Position numbers and translations under genes: made by a program. The notes under the pieces are model-generated. The model made no database searches and was not told the DNA's origin. It saw only the letters and a program-made list of their open reading frames with translations. DNA of 64,000 nt from SHVO01 sp041905795 (lineage in GTDB: Bacteria > Pseudomonadota > Alphaproteobacteria > Rhodospirillales > Rhodospirillaceae): positions 1-64,000 of the forward strand of contig JAYRKL010000019.1 of the NCBI GenBank assembly GCA_041905795.1. Reading direction: 5' to 3'. Each line of letters begins with the position of its first letter. The stretch's first letter is position 1. Below are positions 42,032-51,217 of this stretch, one piece after another.

Positions 42032-42560
42032 CCGCGGTGGACTGCCCGAGGAATCCGACGTCGGCGTTGGTTCCCTCGCCGCCCGCCTGGCCGTCGGCTC
42101 CGAAACTGAACAGCACGACGGTGGTCTGTGTCGCGGGATTGTATTGATAGGGGTTGCCCCAGGGGTCCATGGGAACGTTTTCAGCGAGGTAGGGGCCTTG
42201 CCACTTGCGCGCGGCGCGTTCCTCGCGCGGCGCGGTCACCAGCATCGCCAGACCTTCTTCCCGCGTGGGATAGCGTCCGATGTCGAGGCGCATGGTGTCG
42301 AGCGCGGCCTTGAGCATGCGCACCTGGGTGTCGGCGGCGGTGACCTTCGAGGTATCGACGCGGCCCATGAGCTGCGGTCCGACCAGGCCTGCCAGCAGGC
42401 CGATGATCACCAGCACCACCAGCATTTCGAGCAGGGTGAAGCCGGCCGCCAGGGCGGATGCGCGCGGATCATTGTTTGGGCGCGCGTGAACGCGCGGATC
42501 GGTATCTGGGCGCGCGTGAAAGTGCGCGGGTGACCCGATTCGCATGATGGATTTTCTCAT
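42018..42560 (-). CDS. gspG: T2SS major pseudopilin GspG with extended leader
   Basis: Major subunit of the pseudopilus. After Gly40 it reads FTLLEMLVVLVIIGLLAGLV with Glu at +5. The GspG C-terminal calcium-loop region follows (DIGRYPTREEGLAMLV, KWQGPYLAENVPMDPWGNPY). The leader is about 40 residues instead of the usual 5-10, partly from a 30-bp tandem duplication that encodes HARPDTDPRV / HARPNNDPRA. ATGs at 42560 and 42545 are both possible; no later start precedes the cleavage site. Confidence 0.93.
   Translation of the reverse strand: MRKSIMRIGSPAHFHARPDTDPRVHARPNNDPRASALAAGFTLLEMLVVLVIIGLLAGLVGPQLMGRVDTSKVTAADTQVRMLKAALDTMRLDIGRYPTREEGLAMLVTAPREERAARKWQGPYLAENVPMDPWGNPYQYNPATQTTVVLFSFGADGQAGGEGTNADVGFLGQSTADAAK
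42462..42521 (-). repeat. 30-bp tandem duplication in the gspG leader
   Basis: Units at 42462-42491 and 42492-42521 share GCGCGGATC and TGGGCGCGCGTGAA blocks and differ at five positions. They encode ten residues each in the GspG prepilin leader. Confidence 0.85.
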
Positions 42561-43774
42561 TACAAAGCCACCTGGTTGACGGAGGTGATTGCTAACATGA
42601 TCGCGGCGACGATGCCACCGACCACCACCCCGATCAGCAGGATGGCGATGGGCTCCAGCATCAGCAGGAACTGTTTCATGCGCTGGCGCGCGGTGTCCTC
42701 GTAGAGCGTGGCCAGCGAGCGCAGCATCGCCGGCAGTTCGCCCGATTCCTCGCCCACCTGAATCAGGCTGAGCGCCGTCGATGAAAACGCCTGTTGCGCG
42801 CCGATGGCGCTGGACAGGGAATGGCCGGTGCGGACCATCTTGGTGGCCTGCTCGAGACGGTCGCGCAGGCTATCCAGGGTCACGGCGTCGCGGGCGAGTT
42901 GGAGCGCCTTGATCAGGTCGACGCCGTTGGCGAGCATGGTGCCCGACATCGAGGCCCAGCGCGCCACTTCGGCGTCCCTGAGCCAGACTCCGAGCAAGGG
43001 CAGTCCCGCCAGGAACTCGCGGAAGCGCGCCCGGCGCGCGGGGTCGGTGAAGACCGAGCGCGCGAACCACGCCAGCCCCGCCACGGCGAGGAAGATCAGA
43101 AGCTTGTGCGTGGCCAGGAACATGCCGGTCTTGAGGACCACCGCCGAGATCCAGGGCAGGGGCTTCTTGGCGCTGGCCAGCATGGTGGAGAAGCGCGGCA
43201 CCACGACGATGAAAATGAACAGGACCGCCGAGATCCCGGAAATGATCAGGATCGCCGGATAGGTCAAGGCATTGCGGATGTCCTGGCGGACCTGGCGGTC
43301 GTAGGCCATCTGGGTGGCGGCGTCTTCCAGGGCCTGGCCCAAGTGGCCGATGGCCTCGCCCGAGGCGGCGAGCTGATAGACGTAAGGCGGCAGCTGCGGC
43401 AGCGCGGCCGACAAGGCGTTGGTGAACGTATCGCCGGTCCGCAGGCGTTTTTCCATTTCCCCGAAGGCGGTGGCCAGCAGGGGGTGCGTGGCCTGGCCCT
43501 TCAAGGTGCCGATACCCTGAACCAAGGGCACGCCGGCCTTGAGCAGCAAGGACAGCTGTTTGAGCGCGAGAATCCGATCCTGAATCGTGACCCCGCGGCG
43601 CCGCACCAGGGCGCCGCCGGACAAAACCTCGGCGCGCGCCGGCGCCAGTTCCACCAGAGTCAGCCCCTGGCTTTCGAGGGTGCGTTGGGCCTCCCGGGGA
43701 TGGTTGGCGTCCACCCGGCCGGTCAGGAGGCGGCCGGCCGCATCGAGGGCTTCGTACTGAAAGGTCTGGGGCAT
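42560..43774 (-). CDS. gspF: T2SS inner-membrane platform protein GspF
   Basis: Polytopic core of the assembly platform that couples GspE motion to pseudopilus growth. The 404-residue protein has the N-terminal FQYEALDAAGRLLTGRVDA, then the two duplicated T2SSF domains (LKQLSLLLKAGVPLVQGIGT; MSGTMLANGVDLIKALQLAR) and three helices, with the family-typical end EPIAILLIGVVVGGIVAAIM. It is the first gene of the gspFGHIJKLMCD unit; gspE is not beside it. The gspG ATG shares a base with its stop. Confidence 0.95.
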   Translation of the reverse strand: MPQTFQYEALDAAGRLLTGRVDANHPREAQRTLESQGLTLVELAPARAEVLSGGALVRRRGVTIQDRILALKQLSLLLKAGVPLVQGIGTLKGQATHPLLATAFGEMEKRLRTGDTFTNALSAALPQLPPYVYQLAASGEAIGHLGQALEDAATQMAYDRQVRQDIRNALTYPAILIISGISAVLFIFIVVVPRFSTMLASAKKPLPWISAVVLKTGMFLATHKLLIFLAVAGLAWFARSVFTDPARRARFREFLAGLPLLGVWLRDAEVARWASMSGTMLANGVDLIKALQLARDAVTLDSLRDRLEQATKMVRTGHSLSSAIGAQQAFSSTALSLIQVGEESGELPAMLRSLATLYEDTARQRMKQFLLMLEPIAILLIGVVVGGIVAAIMLAITSVNQVAL

Positions 43775-43924
43775 GGTGAAACGGGCCGGATCTGTCCTGG
43801 CGGGCGCATCATACGCCCTGGCTGAGGCGCGCGGCCGTTACATCAGTGTCAGTTGCGGAAATCGGGCAAGGCATTGAACGGCTGCGCTTTTATAGCCCGA
43901 ATCGGCGCCGGGAAACCGGCAAAG

Positions 43925-43953
43925 AAAAAGGGAGGGCGATTGCTCGCCCTCCC
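43925..43953 (-). terminator. intrinsic terminator after the surface-type protein gene
   Basis: The minus strand reads a 10-bp stem GGGAGGGCGA / TCGCCCTCCC (43930-43953) followed by TTTTTC. It ends the 43999-45525 transcript and separates it from gspF. Confidence 0.88.
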
Positions 43954-43998
43954 TCGATCTTCCGCCGGGCGAACCCGACGTTAGGTTAGCAAACCATC

Positions 43999-45525
43999 TT
44001 ACGGGGTGGTGACGCCCGCGCCGCCACGGTTACGGAAGCTGGACAGATCGGCCAGCTGGCCCGTCGCCGGGTTGAAGATGATGTGCTGAGCATAACCGCT
44101 GAACGCACCAGAGATCGACAGCGTGTAGTTGACGCCGGCCGCCGCGGTGATGCCCGCGCCGGTTTCGATGTCTTTCGCGCTGATCTGGAGGGTCTGGTTG
44201 GTCGCGATCGAGGAGGTGGTGTACACGCCCATGCTCGCACCGGTCGCGTCGTTACGCACGGTCACCGTGGCAACAGCGGCGATGATGCCGTTGTTGTGGA
44301 TGCGGGCGAACGACGAGAAGGAGGTGTTGGACGAGCCCAGGAAGGTGTTCAATTCGGCATTGAAACCGCCCAGGGAGATGGTGCCGGTCTTACCAGACAC
44401 GCTCGGCACGACCTGCTGCATCGAGTTGCCCTGGCCGAAGGCCAAGGTCACGGTGCCAGCGGAAGCCGCCGCGAGAGCGGTGGTGCCGCTGAAGGCCACA
44501 GCGATGTAGAAGCTGGTGAAGCCGGTGGTGGGCTGGATGCTGAAGGTCGCGACACCAGCCGAGAAGTTAGCCACGGTACCGTTGTAAAGCGCGGTGCTCG
44601 TGTTCGTCCAAACGGCGAGGGTCGCCGCCTGAGACAGTTCGGTCGACGTGACGGTGACCGACAGGCTCGACACGCCCTGGCTGGCGCCGGCGGCGCCGGA
44701 CGGACGGACCAGAGTGGCCAAGTCAGCCGCATACGCACCGGAACCGGACAGTTCCACGAACGCCAGGATCTGCGACGCCAGACCGCTCAGCGTGTTGGTG
44801 CCGGTGGTGAAGTACGAGAACGCAACCGGAGTGGCGCTCGCGTTGGCGGTCGCGGTGCCGCCCGAGGTGATGACCGCGATGATCGGCGCCACGGAGGTCG
44901 CGATGTTGGCCGCCGTGATGTTCTCGAAGGTCTGCGACGTGTTGTTGGCGTTGTAGACCAGGCCGTTCACACCGATCGCAGCACCGGCCGAAGCCAGACC
45001 CGAAGCGTTGTTGAAGCTCACGCCCGAGAACAGCACGCCGCCATACTGCGCCGAACCGTTGGCGTTGCCGCCGTTGGTGGCGCTGACCTTGTTGCCCGTG
45101 CCGCCGCAACCATCGAGGATGATCTTGGTGGTCAGCGGGGTGACGCTGGTGCAGGCCGTGGTCGCGGCGACAGTCCAGGTGACGCTCAGGAACGTGCCGG
45201 TGGAGCTGGTGAGCAGGATGCTCGCGTCAACCGCCTGCACGAGGCCGGCGTTGATCGGATCCAGCTCGACGCTGAACTTGGTCGCGGCCGTGAAGTTGTT
45301 CGCGAACACGACGTAGACGTTGGTCGAGCCGACGGTGACGGCGTTGGCCGTCGCGGCGGTGGTCGAGAACACGGTGTTGGCGATGTTGGCCGCGGTGAAC
45401 GCCTTGGCGGCGAACACGTCGTTCTGCGCGATGGCGGCGGAAACCGTGCCGGCATTCGCGGCGCTGGTCAGCGCCGTGGTGGCCAGCAGCACGCTGCCAG
45501 CCGTGAAAAGCTGTTGTTTATTCAT
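43999..45525 (-). CDS. exported surface-type protein, S-layer-like; candidate T2SS substrate
   Basis: A 508-residue protein with a Sec signal (FTAGSVLLATTALTSAANA, cleaved near residue 25). The mature chain is dominated by Ala, Thr, Ser, Val, Asn and Gly, has very few Lys/Arg and just two close Cys (TACTSV, LDGCGG). This is the make-up of S-layer, flagellin-like or adhesin proteins and offers many O-glycosylation sites. Its own promoter, good AAGGGG site and strong terminator suggest high expression. It lies between the glycosyltransferase array and gspF. I do not recognise a named family; substrate status is inferred from location and composition. Confidence 0.72.
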   Translation of the reverse strand: MNKQQLFTAGSVLLATTALTSAANAGTVSAAIAQNDVFAAKAFTAANIANTVFSTTAATANAVTVGSTNVYVVFANNFTAATKFSVELDPINAGLVQAVDASILLTSSTGTFLSVTWTVAATTACTSVTPLTTKIILDGCGGTGNKVSATNGGNANGSAQYGGVLFSGVSFNNASGLASAGAAIGVNGLVYNANNTSQTFENITAANIATSVAPIIAVITSGGTATANASATPVAFSYFTTGTNTLSGLASQILAFVELSGSGAYAADLATLVRPSGAAGASQGVSSLSVTVTSTELSQAATLAVWTNTSTALYNGTVANFSAGVATFSIQPTTGFTSFYIAVAFSGTTALAAASAGTVTLAFGQGNSMQQVVPSVSGKTGTISLGGFNAELNTFLGSSNTSFSSFARIHNNGIIAAVATVTVRNDATGASMGVYTTSSIATNQTLQISAKDIETGAGITAAAGVNYTLSISGAFSGYAQHIIFNPATGQLADLSSFRNRGGAGVTTP

Positions 45526-45615
45526 CGTTATGGGATCCCCTTAAGGTTTCAGATCTGGTTCAGTAAAAGCACTAGCCGCACGGCCAGCGCTTGTTGCGCC
45601 CGTCAGCGCGGGGCC

Positions 45616-45644
45616 ATATCACTCTGGCGGGGGGGTAATGTCAA
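45616..45644 (-). promoter_or_regulatory. putative promoter of the surface-type protein gene
   Basis: The minus strand has a perfect TTGACA (45639-45644), a 17-bp spacer and TGATAT (45616-45621). The start site would lie near 45608, giving an 80-nt leader with AAGGGG before the ATG at 45525. The rest of the 297-bp gap 45526-45822 holds an inverted repeat GTCACGC/GCGTGAC just after the glycosyltransferase array and two AACTTCTGCCC repeats, but no gene. Confidence 0.6.
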
Positions 45645-45822
45645 GCCGGTCAAGTCCCATAAACCGCCCAAAACAGTATATTTTCTTGGGGTGAGGCGGC
45701 CTGATCGCACCATTAATCGGGCCTTAACTTCTGCCCCAGAACTTCTGCCCAAGCGCTCTCCCTGGAACTTCCGGCTTCAAATCCTCTTCCGGTCACGCCA
45801 CAAGGCCGCAAAAGATGCGTGA

Positions 45823-47541
45823 CTAGGCCAGTCCTTCAAGCAGCTCCTCAAGCTCCCGCAGGCTCCCCGGCCCGGAGTCGCGAAAGATCCAGGCGCTGCG
45901 GTACCAGGGGCTGAAGGACCCGCGGTCGAACCAATACCACAGCCGCTTGTGGTCGTTGGGCGCCAAGATAGCCGTCGGGATGCCCAAGGCCGCGGCCAGA
46001 TGGGCGGCCGAATTGCTGACGGTGACGACAAAGTCCAAAGCCGCCAGCTGCGCGGCGAAGGTATCCAAATCCTTCAGGCTGTCGATTGCCGGGTCATCCA
46101 GAAGGCGCACCCCCGTCGCGGCGTGGAATTCCTCCAACTCGCTGAAGGTGCTCCCATATTGTATATTAACAAAGGTTAATTTTTCACCGGAGGCGAGCGG
46201 GCCGAACCAGGTCAACGGCCGGCTCTTCTGTCCGCCGATTCTGGGATTCGTACTGCGCCAGGACAGTCCCACCAGCTTTGTGCCGGGGGCGGCCCCCTGA
46301 TATCTCGCCCGGATGGCCGCCGCTGCCGCCGAATCCGCCGTCAGAAGGTGCGGGCGGTTTGGGAAGGCCGCCAGCGTACGCCGCAGCCAGCGCCCGAGGT
46401 CCAGGACCGAGCAGTGAAAGTCGAACGGCCGCGCCGTCAACGCGGCATGGGCCTCCGGCGTCTTGGGGACGATTTCGAGCGGGCCGAAGGAGCGGCGGTA
46501 GAGCGGCATCAGGCGATCCGTGCATTCGACGACGCATTCCAGCGCCCGCCCGGCGATCTCGCGCACCATCGACGCATAGAGCACTTCATCGCCGATGCCT
46601 TGATCGCTCCACAGCAGGATGCGCTTGCCGGCGAGGTCTTCGCCCTGCCACGCCGGCCACGGCCACGACCGCGGTGTGAACGGGAATCGCGGATCGTCGA
46701 AGCGGTGGGCATAACCTTCCCACCCCTCCGCCAGACGTCCCAGGGCGAGCTGCGTGAGTCCGCGGTTGACCACCGCGCCCATATTGTCCGGCTGCAGCTG
46801 CAGGGCGCGGTCGAAGGCGGCGACGGCGGCGTCCCGGCGCCCCAGGCCCTCGTAGTGGTTGCCGAGGTTGTTCCAGGCGTCCGACCAGTCAGGCCGCAGG
46901 CGCACCGCGGCTTCGACCAGCTCCGCGGCGCGGGCATGATCGCCGGTGTCGGAGTAAAGCGTGGCGAAGGCGTAGAGCACCTGGGCGCTGCCGGGATCCA
47001 GCGCCAGCGCGCGCGCGAAGGCGGCGCGCGCCTCCTCGGTCAGCGCTGCGCGGGCGTCATCGCCGGCGCCGGCCAGCGACTCCTGCAGGCACACGCCGAG
47101 GTTATAAGGCCCGCGGGGATCGTTAGGCGACAGCGTGACCGCGGCGCGGAAGGCGGCGATGGCCTTTTCGCGCCGGCCCAGTTTGTGGTGGATCAGTCCG
47201 GCGTTGAGCTGGGCGTCGCCATAGGCCGGGCGCAGCGTCAGCGCCTGGCCGTACGCCGCGAGGGCGTCTTCAAGGCGGCCGAGCGCGGTGAGCGCGCCGG
47301 CGCGATTGAAGTGCGCTTCGGGATAGGACGGCATGACCGCGACCACGCGGTCGAAAAATTTCAGGGCGGCGCCGTGCTGGCCGCGGCCCGACGCCAGGAC
47401 GCCTTTGAGATTGAGGATATCGCCGCTGCCCGGATTGAGTTTGAGGGCCTTGTCGTAAAGCTTCTCGGCGTCCGCGGCCTTGCCTTGCCGATGCAAGGCC
47501 AGGCCGCGCGTCAGCAGGTCCTGCCAGGAGGCGCGGGTCAC
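45823..47541 (-). CDS. TPR-glycosyltransferase, last gene of the array (paralogue A)
   Basis: A 572-residue protein: about seven TPR units (residues 5-270) followed by a GT9-like GT-B domain. Motifs are WSDQGIGDEVLYASM (Gly/Asp/Glu at 315-319), GLSWRSTN (425-432), FVNIQYG, TVSNSAAHLAAALG (509-520) and LWYWF (534-538). The usual end phrase DSPWYPS is altered to FSPWYRS, so the nucleotide-sugar pocket may differ. The GTG start overlaps the stop of paralogue B (GTGA). The sugar and acceptor cannot be read from sequence. Confidence 0.85.
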   Translation of the reverse strand: MTRASWQDLLTRGLALHRQGKAADAEKLYDKALKLNPGSGDILNLKGVLASGRGQHGAALKFFDRVVAVMPSYPEAHFNRAGALTALGRLEDALAAYGQALTLRPAYGDAQLNAGLIHHKLGRREKAIAAFRAAVTLSPNDPRGPYNLGVCLQESLAGAGDDARAALTEEARAAFARALALDPGSAQVLYAFATLYSDTGDHARAAELVEAAVRLRPDWSDAWNNLGNHYEGLGRRDAAVAAFDRALQLQPDNMGAVVNRGLTQLALGRLAEGWEGYAHRFDDPRFPFTPRSWPWPAWQGEDLAGKRILLWSDQGIGDEVLYASMVREIAGRALECVVECTDRLMPLYRRSFGPLEIVPKTPEAHAALTARPFDFHCSVLDLGRWLRRTLAAFPNRPHLLTADSAAAAAIRARYQGAAPGTKLVGLSWRSTNPRIGGQKSRPLTWFGPLASGEKLTFVNIQYGSTFSELEEFHAATGVRLLDDPAIDSLKDLDTFAAQLAALDFVVTVSNSAAHLAAALGIPTAILAPNDHKRLWYWFDRGSFSPWYRSAWIFRDSGPGSLRELEELLEGLA

Positions 47542-49610
47542 GGTGTCTCTCCCGGCCGGAGCACGCGGGACGCCGCGGATTTTGCGAGTGTCTCGGCCAC
47601 CCGCAGCGCGACGCCGCTGTCCCACGCCTCCATATTCGCGGCCGCCCGGAACAGCCGCACGGACGGGTACCAGGGGCTGTCCTCGCGGCGTTCGAACCAA
47701 TACCACAGCACGCCTTTGGCATGAGGCAGCATGATCCATGTCGGCACATCCTGCGCCGCCGCCATGTGCGCCGCGGTGTTCGAGGTTGTGACCACAAGGT
47801 CCATGGCCGCGGCCTGGGCGAAGGCTGCATCGATGTCGGCGACATGCGCGACGGCGGGATCCTGGAATATCCCGACGCCGGTCCGGGTGAGGGCATCGGC
47901 GATCTCCGCGTCGCAGTCGCCGTACTGCAGATTGACAAAAAAGCATCCGGGGACCGCCAGGATCGGATCGTAGCTGGCGAGCGCAGCACTTTTCCCCGCA
48001 CCCAGCCGGGCATTGGCGCTGCGCCAGGCCAGTCCGACGATTTTCTTTCCCCCGGCGCGCGCCAGGTAATCGGCGCGCAGCCGCGCCGTCATGGCGGGGT
48101 CCGCCTTGAGGTAGCCGCTCCGCGCCGGAAAACTGGCGAAGGACGGACGCAGGTAGCGCCCGAGGCTGCCGGCCGCGACCTGAACATCGGCATCGGCGGT
48201 GGAACCGGCGTGCCGGTCGGGACTCTCCCATGCGGTGACGAGAATGCCAGGGAACGAACGGGCGAAGACCGGCACCAGGCGCTTGGAGCACTCGATCCGG
48301 CAGCGGCCGGCGCGGCTGGCGAGGTCGGGGATCATGCTGGCGTAGAGGATCTCGTCGCCGAGGCCCTGCTCGGTCCACACCAGCACCGACTTATCGCGCA
48401 GATCCTCGCCATGCCAGAACGGCGGCGGCGGCGGCCGGGCGTCATGCTGGTCGTGGGCGCCGAAGCGGTTCTCGTAGGGCGGCCATCCTTCGGTGAAGCG
48501 TCCCAGCCGCAGAAGGTTGACGGCGAAATTCAGGCTGGTCCCGGGGTCCGCGGGCTTGAGCGCCAGCGCCTTGTGATGCTGGAGGATCGCGGCGAAAAGC
48601 CATCCGCGGTCGGCGAGACAGGCGCCGATGTTGGTGTACGCCTCCGCCAGCCCCGGATCCAGGTCGAGCGCCCGCTCGAGAACCGCGATCGCTTCGGCGT
48701 CGCGGTTTTGGTCCCGCAACAGATTGGCGAGGTTGACGTAGGCCTTGAGGAACGACGGCGTGTCGGCGATCAGCGCGCGGTAAAGGGCTTCCGCTTCGTC
48801 GGCGTTCCCGGCTTTCGCCAGGCTCAGCGCGAGATTGTAGCGGACGGTGGCGTCGGCGGGATCGAGGCTCAGCGCCAGGCGCAGCGTCGCGACCGCGTCC
48901 TCGCGCCGCCCGGCCTTGCGATACAGCTCGCCGAGATTGTTGAGGTGCTCGCGCTTGCGTCCGCGGTCCGGCTCGCGCTCCAGCGCGGCTTCCAGCGTCG
49001 CGATCGCCGCGGGATAGTCGCCGAGCGCGGCCTGGGCGGCGCTCAGGGCGATGCGCGCCGGCAGGTAGCCGCCGTCGGCCGCGAGGGCGCTGCGGAACGC
49101 CGCCGCGGCTTCCTCAAGGTGTGTCTTACGCGCGTCCCCATCCGGCGCCGGCAATTCCCGCAGGCATTGGCCGAGATTGTAGAAGACGCGCGCGTCGGGG
49201 CAGGTTCCGGCGGCGGCGCGGAAGGTCGCGGCGGCATCCTCCAGGCGGCCGGCGCGGTGGAACAGCGCGCCGGCGTTGAGCCAGGCTTCGAGATGCGCCG
49301 GCTTGAGCCGGGTGGCTTCGCGATAGGCCGCGAGCGCCTCGTCGGCCCGGCCCAGGGCGGCGAGGGTGTTGCCGCGATTGGCGTGGATCTCGGCGGTGGC
49401 GGGTGCGGCTCTGGCCGCGCGGTCGAGCAGGGCGAGCGCCGCGGCATGATCGCCGCGCGTCGTCGCGATCACCCCTTTCAAGTTGAGCGCGTCGGCGTTG
49501 GCGCGGTCCGCCTTCAGGACCCGGTCGTAAAGCGCATCCGCGTCCTTGAGATTCCCGGCGCGATGGGCGGCGACGGCCTGGGCCAGCAGTGCGGCGAGTG
49601 ACGGCGTCAC
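47538..49610 (-). CDS. TPR-glycosyltransferase (paralogue B)
   Basis: A 690-residue protein with the longest TPR region of the single-module members (about nine units, residues 1-370) and a GT-B domain from about 375. Motifs are VWTEQGLGDEILYASMIPDL, GLAWRSAN, FVNLQYGD, TTSNTAAHMAAA and LWYWFERREDSPWYPSVRLF. All core motifs are intact. The GTG start overlaps the stop of paralogue C by 4 nt. Confidence 0.87.
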   Translation of the reverse strand: MTPSLAALLAQAVAAHRAGNLKDADALYDRVLKADRANADALNLKGVIATTRGDHAAALALLDRAARAAPATAEIHANRGNTLAALGRADEALAAYREATRLKPAHLEAWLNAGALFHRAGRLEDAAATFRAAAGTCPDARVFYNLGQCLRELPAPDGDARKTHLEEAAAAFRSALAADGGYLPARIALSAAQAALGDYPAAIATLEAALEREPDRGRKREHLNNLGELYRKAGRREDAVATLRLALSLDPADATVRYNLALSLAKAGNADEAEALYRALIADTPSFLKAYVNLANLLRDQNRDAEAIAVLERALDLDPGLAEAYTNIGACLADRGWLFAAILQHHKALALKPADPGTSLNFAVNLLRLGRFTEGWPPYENRFGAHDQHDARPPPPPFWHGEDLRDKSVLVWTEQGLGDEILYASMIPDLASRAGRCRIECSKRLVPVFARSFPGILVTAWESPDRHAGSTADADVQVAAGSLGRYLRPSFASFPARSGYLKADPAMTARLRADYLARAGGKKIVGLAWRSANARLGAGKSAALASYDPILAVPGCFFVNLQYGDCDAEIADALTRTGVGIFQDPAVAHVADIDAAFAQAAAMDLVVTTSNTAAHMAAAQDVPTWIMLPHAKGVLWYWFERREDSPWYPSVRLFRAAANMEAWDSGVALRVAETLAKSAASRVLRPGETP

Positions 49611-51217
49611 GGGCGCCCTCCCGCCAGCCGGGCGGCGGCTTCGGCCGCCGGCGCCAGTTCCCACGGCTCCGCGGGCGCGGCGCGGCGCGCGCGCATCAGC
49701 ACGGCCGAGGGGTACCAGGGGCTGTCGGCGCGGTGCAGGAACCAATACCAGATCGATCCGGCGGCGAACGGCAGCAGGATCCACACCGGCACGTTCAAGG
49801 CGCCGGCGGCATGGGCGGCGGTGTTGGAGGTGGAGATCACCAGGTCCATGGCGGCCACCTGGGCGAGGAAGTCGTCGATGCTGGCGGCGGAGTCGACCTC
49901 GCTGTCGTCCACGATCTCGACGCCGAGCTTCCTCCGCACCGCTTCGATCTCGGCGCGGCAGTCGCCGTATTGCAGGTTGACGAACAGCGCGTCGGATTGG
50001 GTGAGGATCGGCGCAAGGTTGATGAGCACGGCGCTCTTCGCTTCACCGAACGCCGGGTTCGTGCTGCGCCAGGACAGGCCGACGATGCGCCGTCCGTTCG
50101 CCCGCGCGCGGTATTTTTCGCGCAACCGCGCCCGCACCGCCGGATCGGGCCGCAGATAGCCGTCGTGGCGCGGGAACGCGGCGAAGCCGGGCCGCAGATA
50201 CTGGGCAAGGCTGACGACCGATTGCTGGAAATCGAAGCCGGCCCGGTGGACGACTGCGCCATCGTCGTCGCGGGCAATCAGCGAGGCCTGCGGGAAAGAC
50301 CGCTGCAACACCGGAATCATGCGCGCCGAACATTGAATGCCGTAAGACCCGGCGCGGCCGGCGATCTCGGGGATCAGGCCTGAGAACAGGATCTCGTCGC
50401 CCACGCCCTGTTCGGTCCATACCACGATGCTTTTCCCGGCCAGGTCCTCGCCGCGCCAATACGCCGGCGGCGGCGCCGGCCGGGCGACCCGCTCGGTCAC
50501 TGAGTCGAAACGCGCCTCGAGGCCGGGCCATCCGTTGGCGAAGTCGCCGAGCTGGAGTTGCGCCACCGCCAAGGTCTTGCGGGCTTCGGCATTGTCCGGC
50601 GCGGCGCGCTGCAATCCTTCGAGGACGGCAAGGCCGGCGTGAAAAGCCCCCTGCGACTGAATGATTCCGGCCACGTTGATGTGGGCGTTGATGTGGGCGC
50701 CGTCATGGGCCAGCGCCGCTTCATAGGCCTCCATGGCGGCGTCCGGACGTTCCATCAGGCGCAAGGTGTCACCAAGGATGACGTACCCTTCGACGTCGCC
50801 GGGTTGGCGCGCGAGATAGGCGCTGTAAGCTTCGGCCGCGCCCGCTAGGTCCTTGAGGTCGCGGCAGGCGTGGCCAAGGGTGAAGAAGGCCACGGACAGC
50901 GCCGGGTCCAGCGCGATCGCCCGGCGGCAGGCGGCGGCGGCGGCGGCAGGATCGCCGTCGGCCCTGAGCGCGCCGGCGAGATTGACGAGCGTGGCCGCGC
51001 CCGGCGCGAGGCGCACGGCCTTCTCCAGCAGCGGCACCGCGGCCTTGGCGTCGCCCCGCTGCAGCAATAGCGTCCCCAGCAGCCGCGCGGCGTCGGCGTT
51101 GCGGCCGCTGGCTTTGAGCGCCGCGCGATAGCCGTGCTCCGCCAGGTCGAACCGCCCGGCGAGGTGATGGCGGTGCGCTTCGGCGACCAGATGTTCGGCG
51201 CCAGGCTTCGCGGTCAT
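49607..51217 (-). CDS. TPR-glycosyltransferase (paralogue C)
   Basis: A 536-residue protein with about six TPR units (1-235), then the GT-B domain. Motifs are VWTEQGVGDEILFSGLIPEI, GLSWRSTN, FVNLQYGD, STSNTAAHAAGALNVPVW and IWYWFLHRADSPWYPSAVLM. Core motifs are intact. The ATG overlaps the stop of paralogue D (ATGA). Confidence 0.88.
   Translation of the reverse strand: MTAKPGAEHLVAEAHRHHLAGRFDLAEHGYRAALKASGRNADAARLLGTLLLQRGDAKAAVPLLEKAVRLAPGAATLVNLAGALRADGDPAAAAAACRRAIALDPALSVAFFTLGHACRDLKDLAGAAEAYSAYLARQPGDVEGYVILGDTLRLMERPDAAMEAYEAALAHDGAHINAHINVAGIIQSQGAFHAGLAVLEGLQRAAPDNAEARKTLAVAQLQLGDFANGWPGLEARFDSVTERVARPAPPPAYWRGEDLAGKSIVVWTEQGVGDEILFSGLIPEIAGRAGSYGIQCSARMIPVLQRSFPQASLIARDDDGAVVHRAGFDFQQSVVSLAQYLRPGFAAFPRHDGYLRPDPAVRARLREKYRARANGRRIVGLSWRSTNPAFGEAKSAVLINLAPILTQSDALFVNLQYGDCRAEIEAVRRKLGVEIVDDSEVDSAASIDDFLAQVAAMDLVISTSNTAAHAAGALNVPVWILLPFAAGSIWYWFLHRADSPWYPSAVLMRARRAAPAEPWELAPAAEAAARLAGGRP

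Noticed and set aside
45793..45824. Inverted repeat GTCACGC/GCGTGAC as a terminator after the array
   Set aside because: The loop is 18 bases and no T-run follows on the minus strand, so evidence for termination is weak.
47542..48378. N-terminal extensions of the transferase frames, which stay open far into the upstream gene
   Set aside because: The extensions are out-of-frame readings of the upstream paralogue. The overlapping ATGA or GTGA starts give clean TPR beginnings in nearly all cases.
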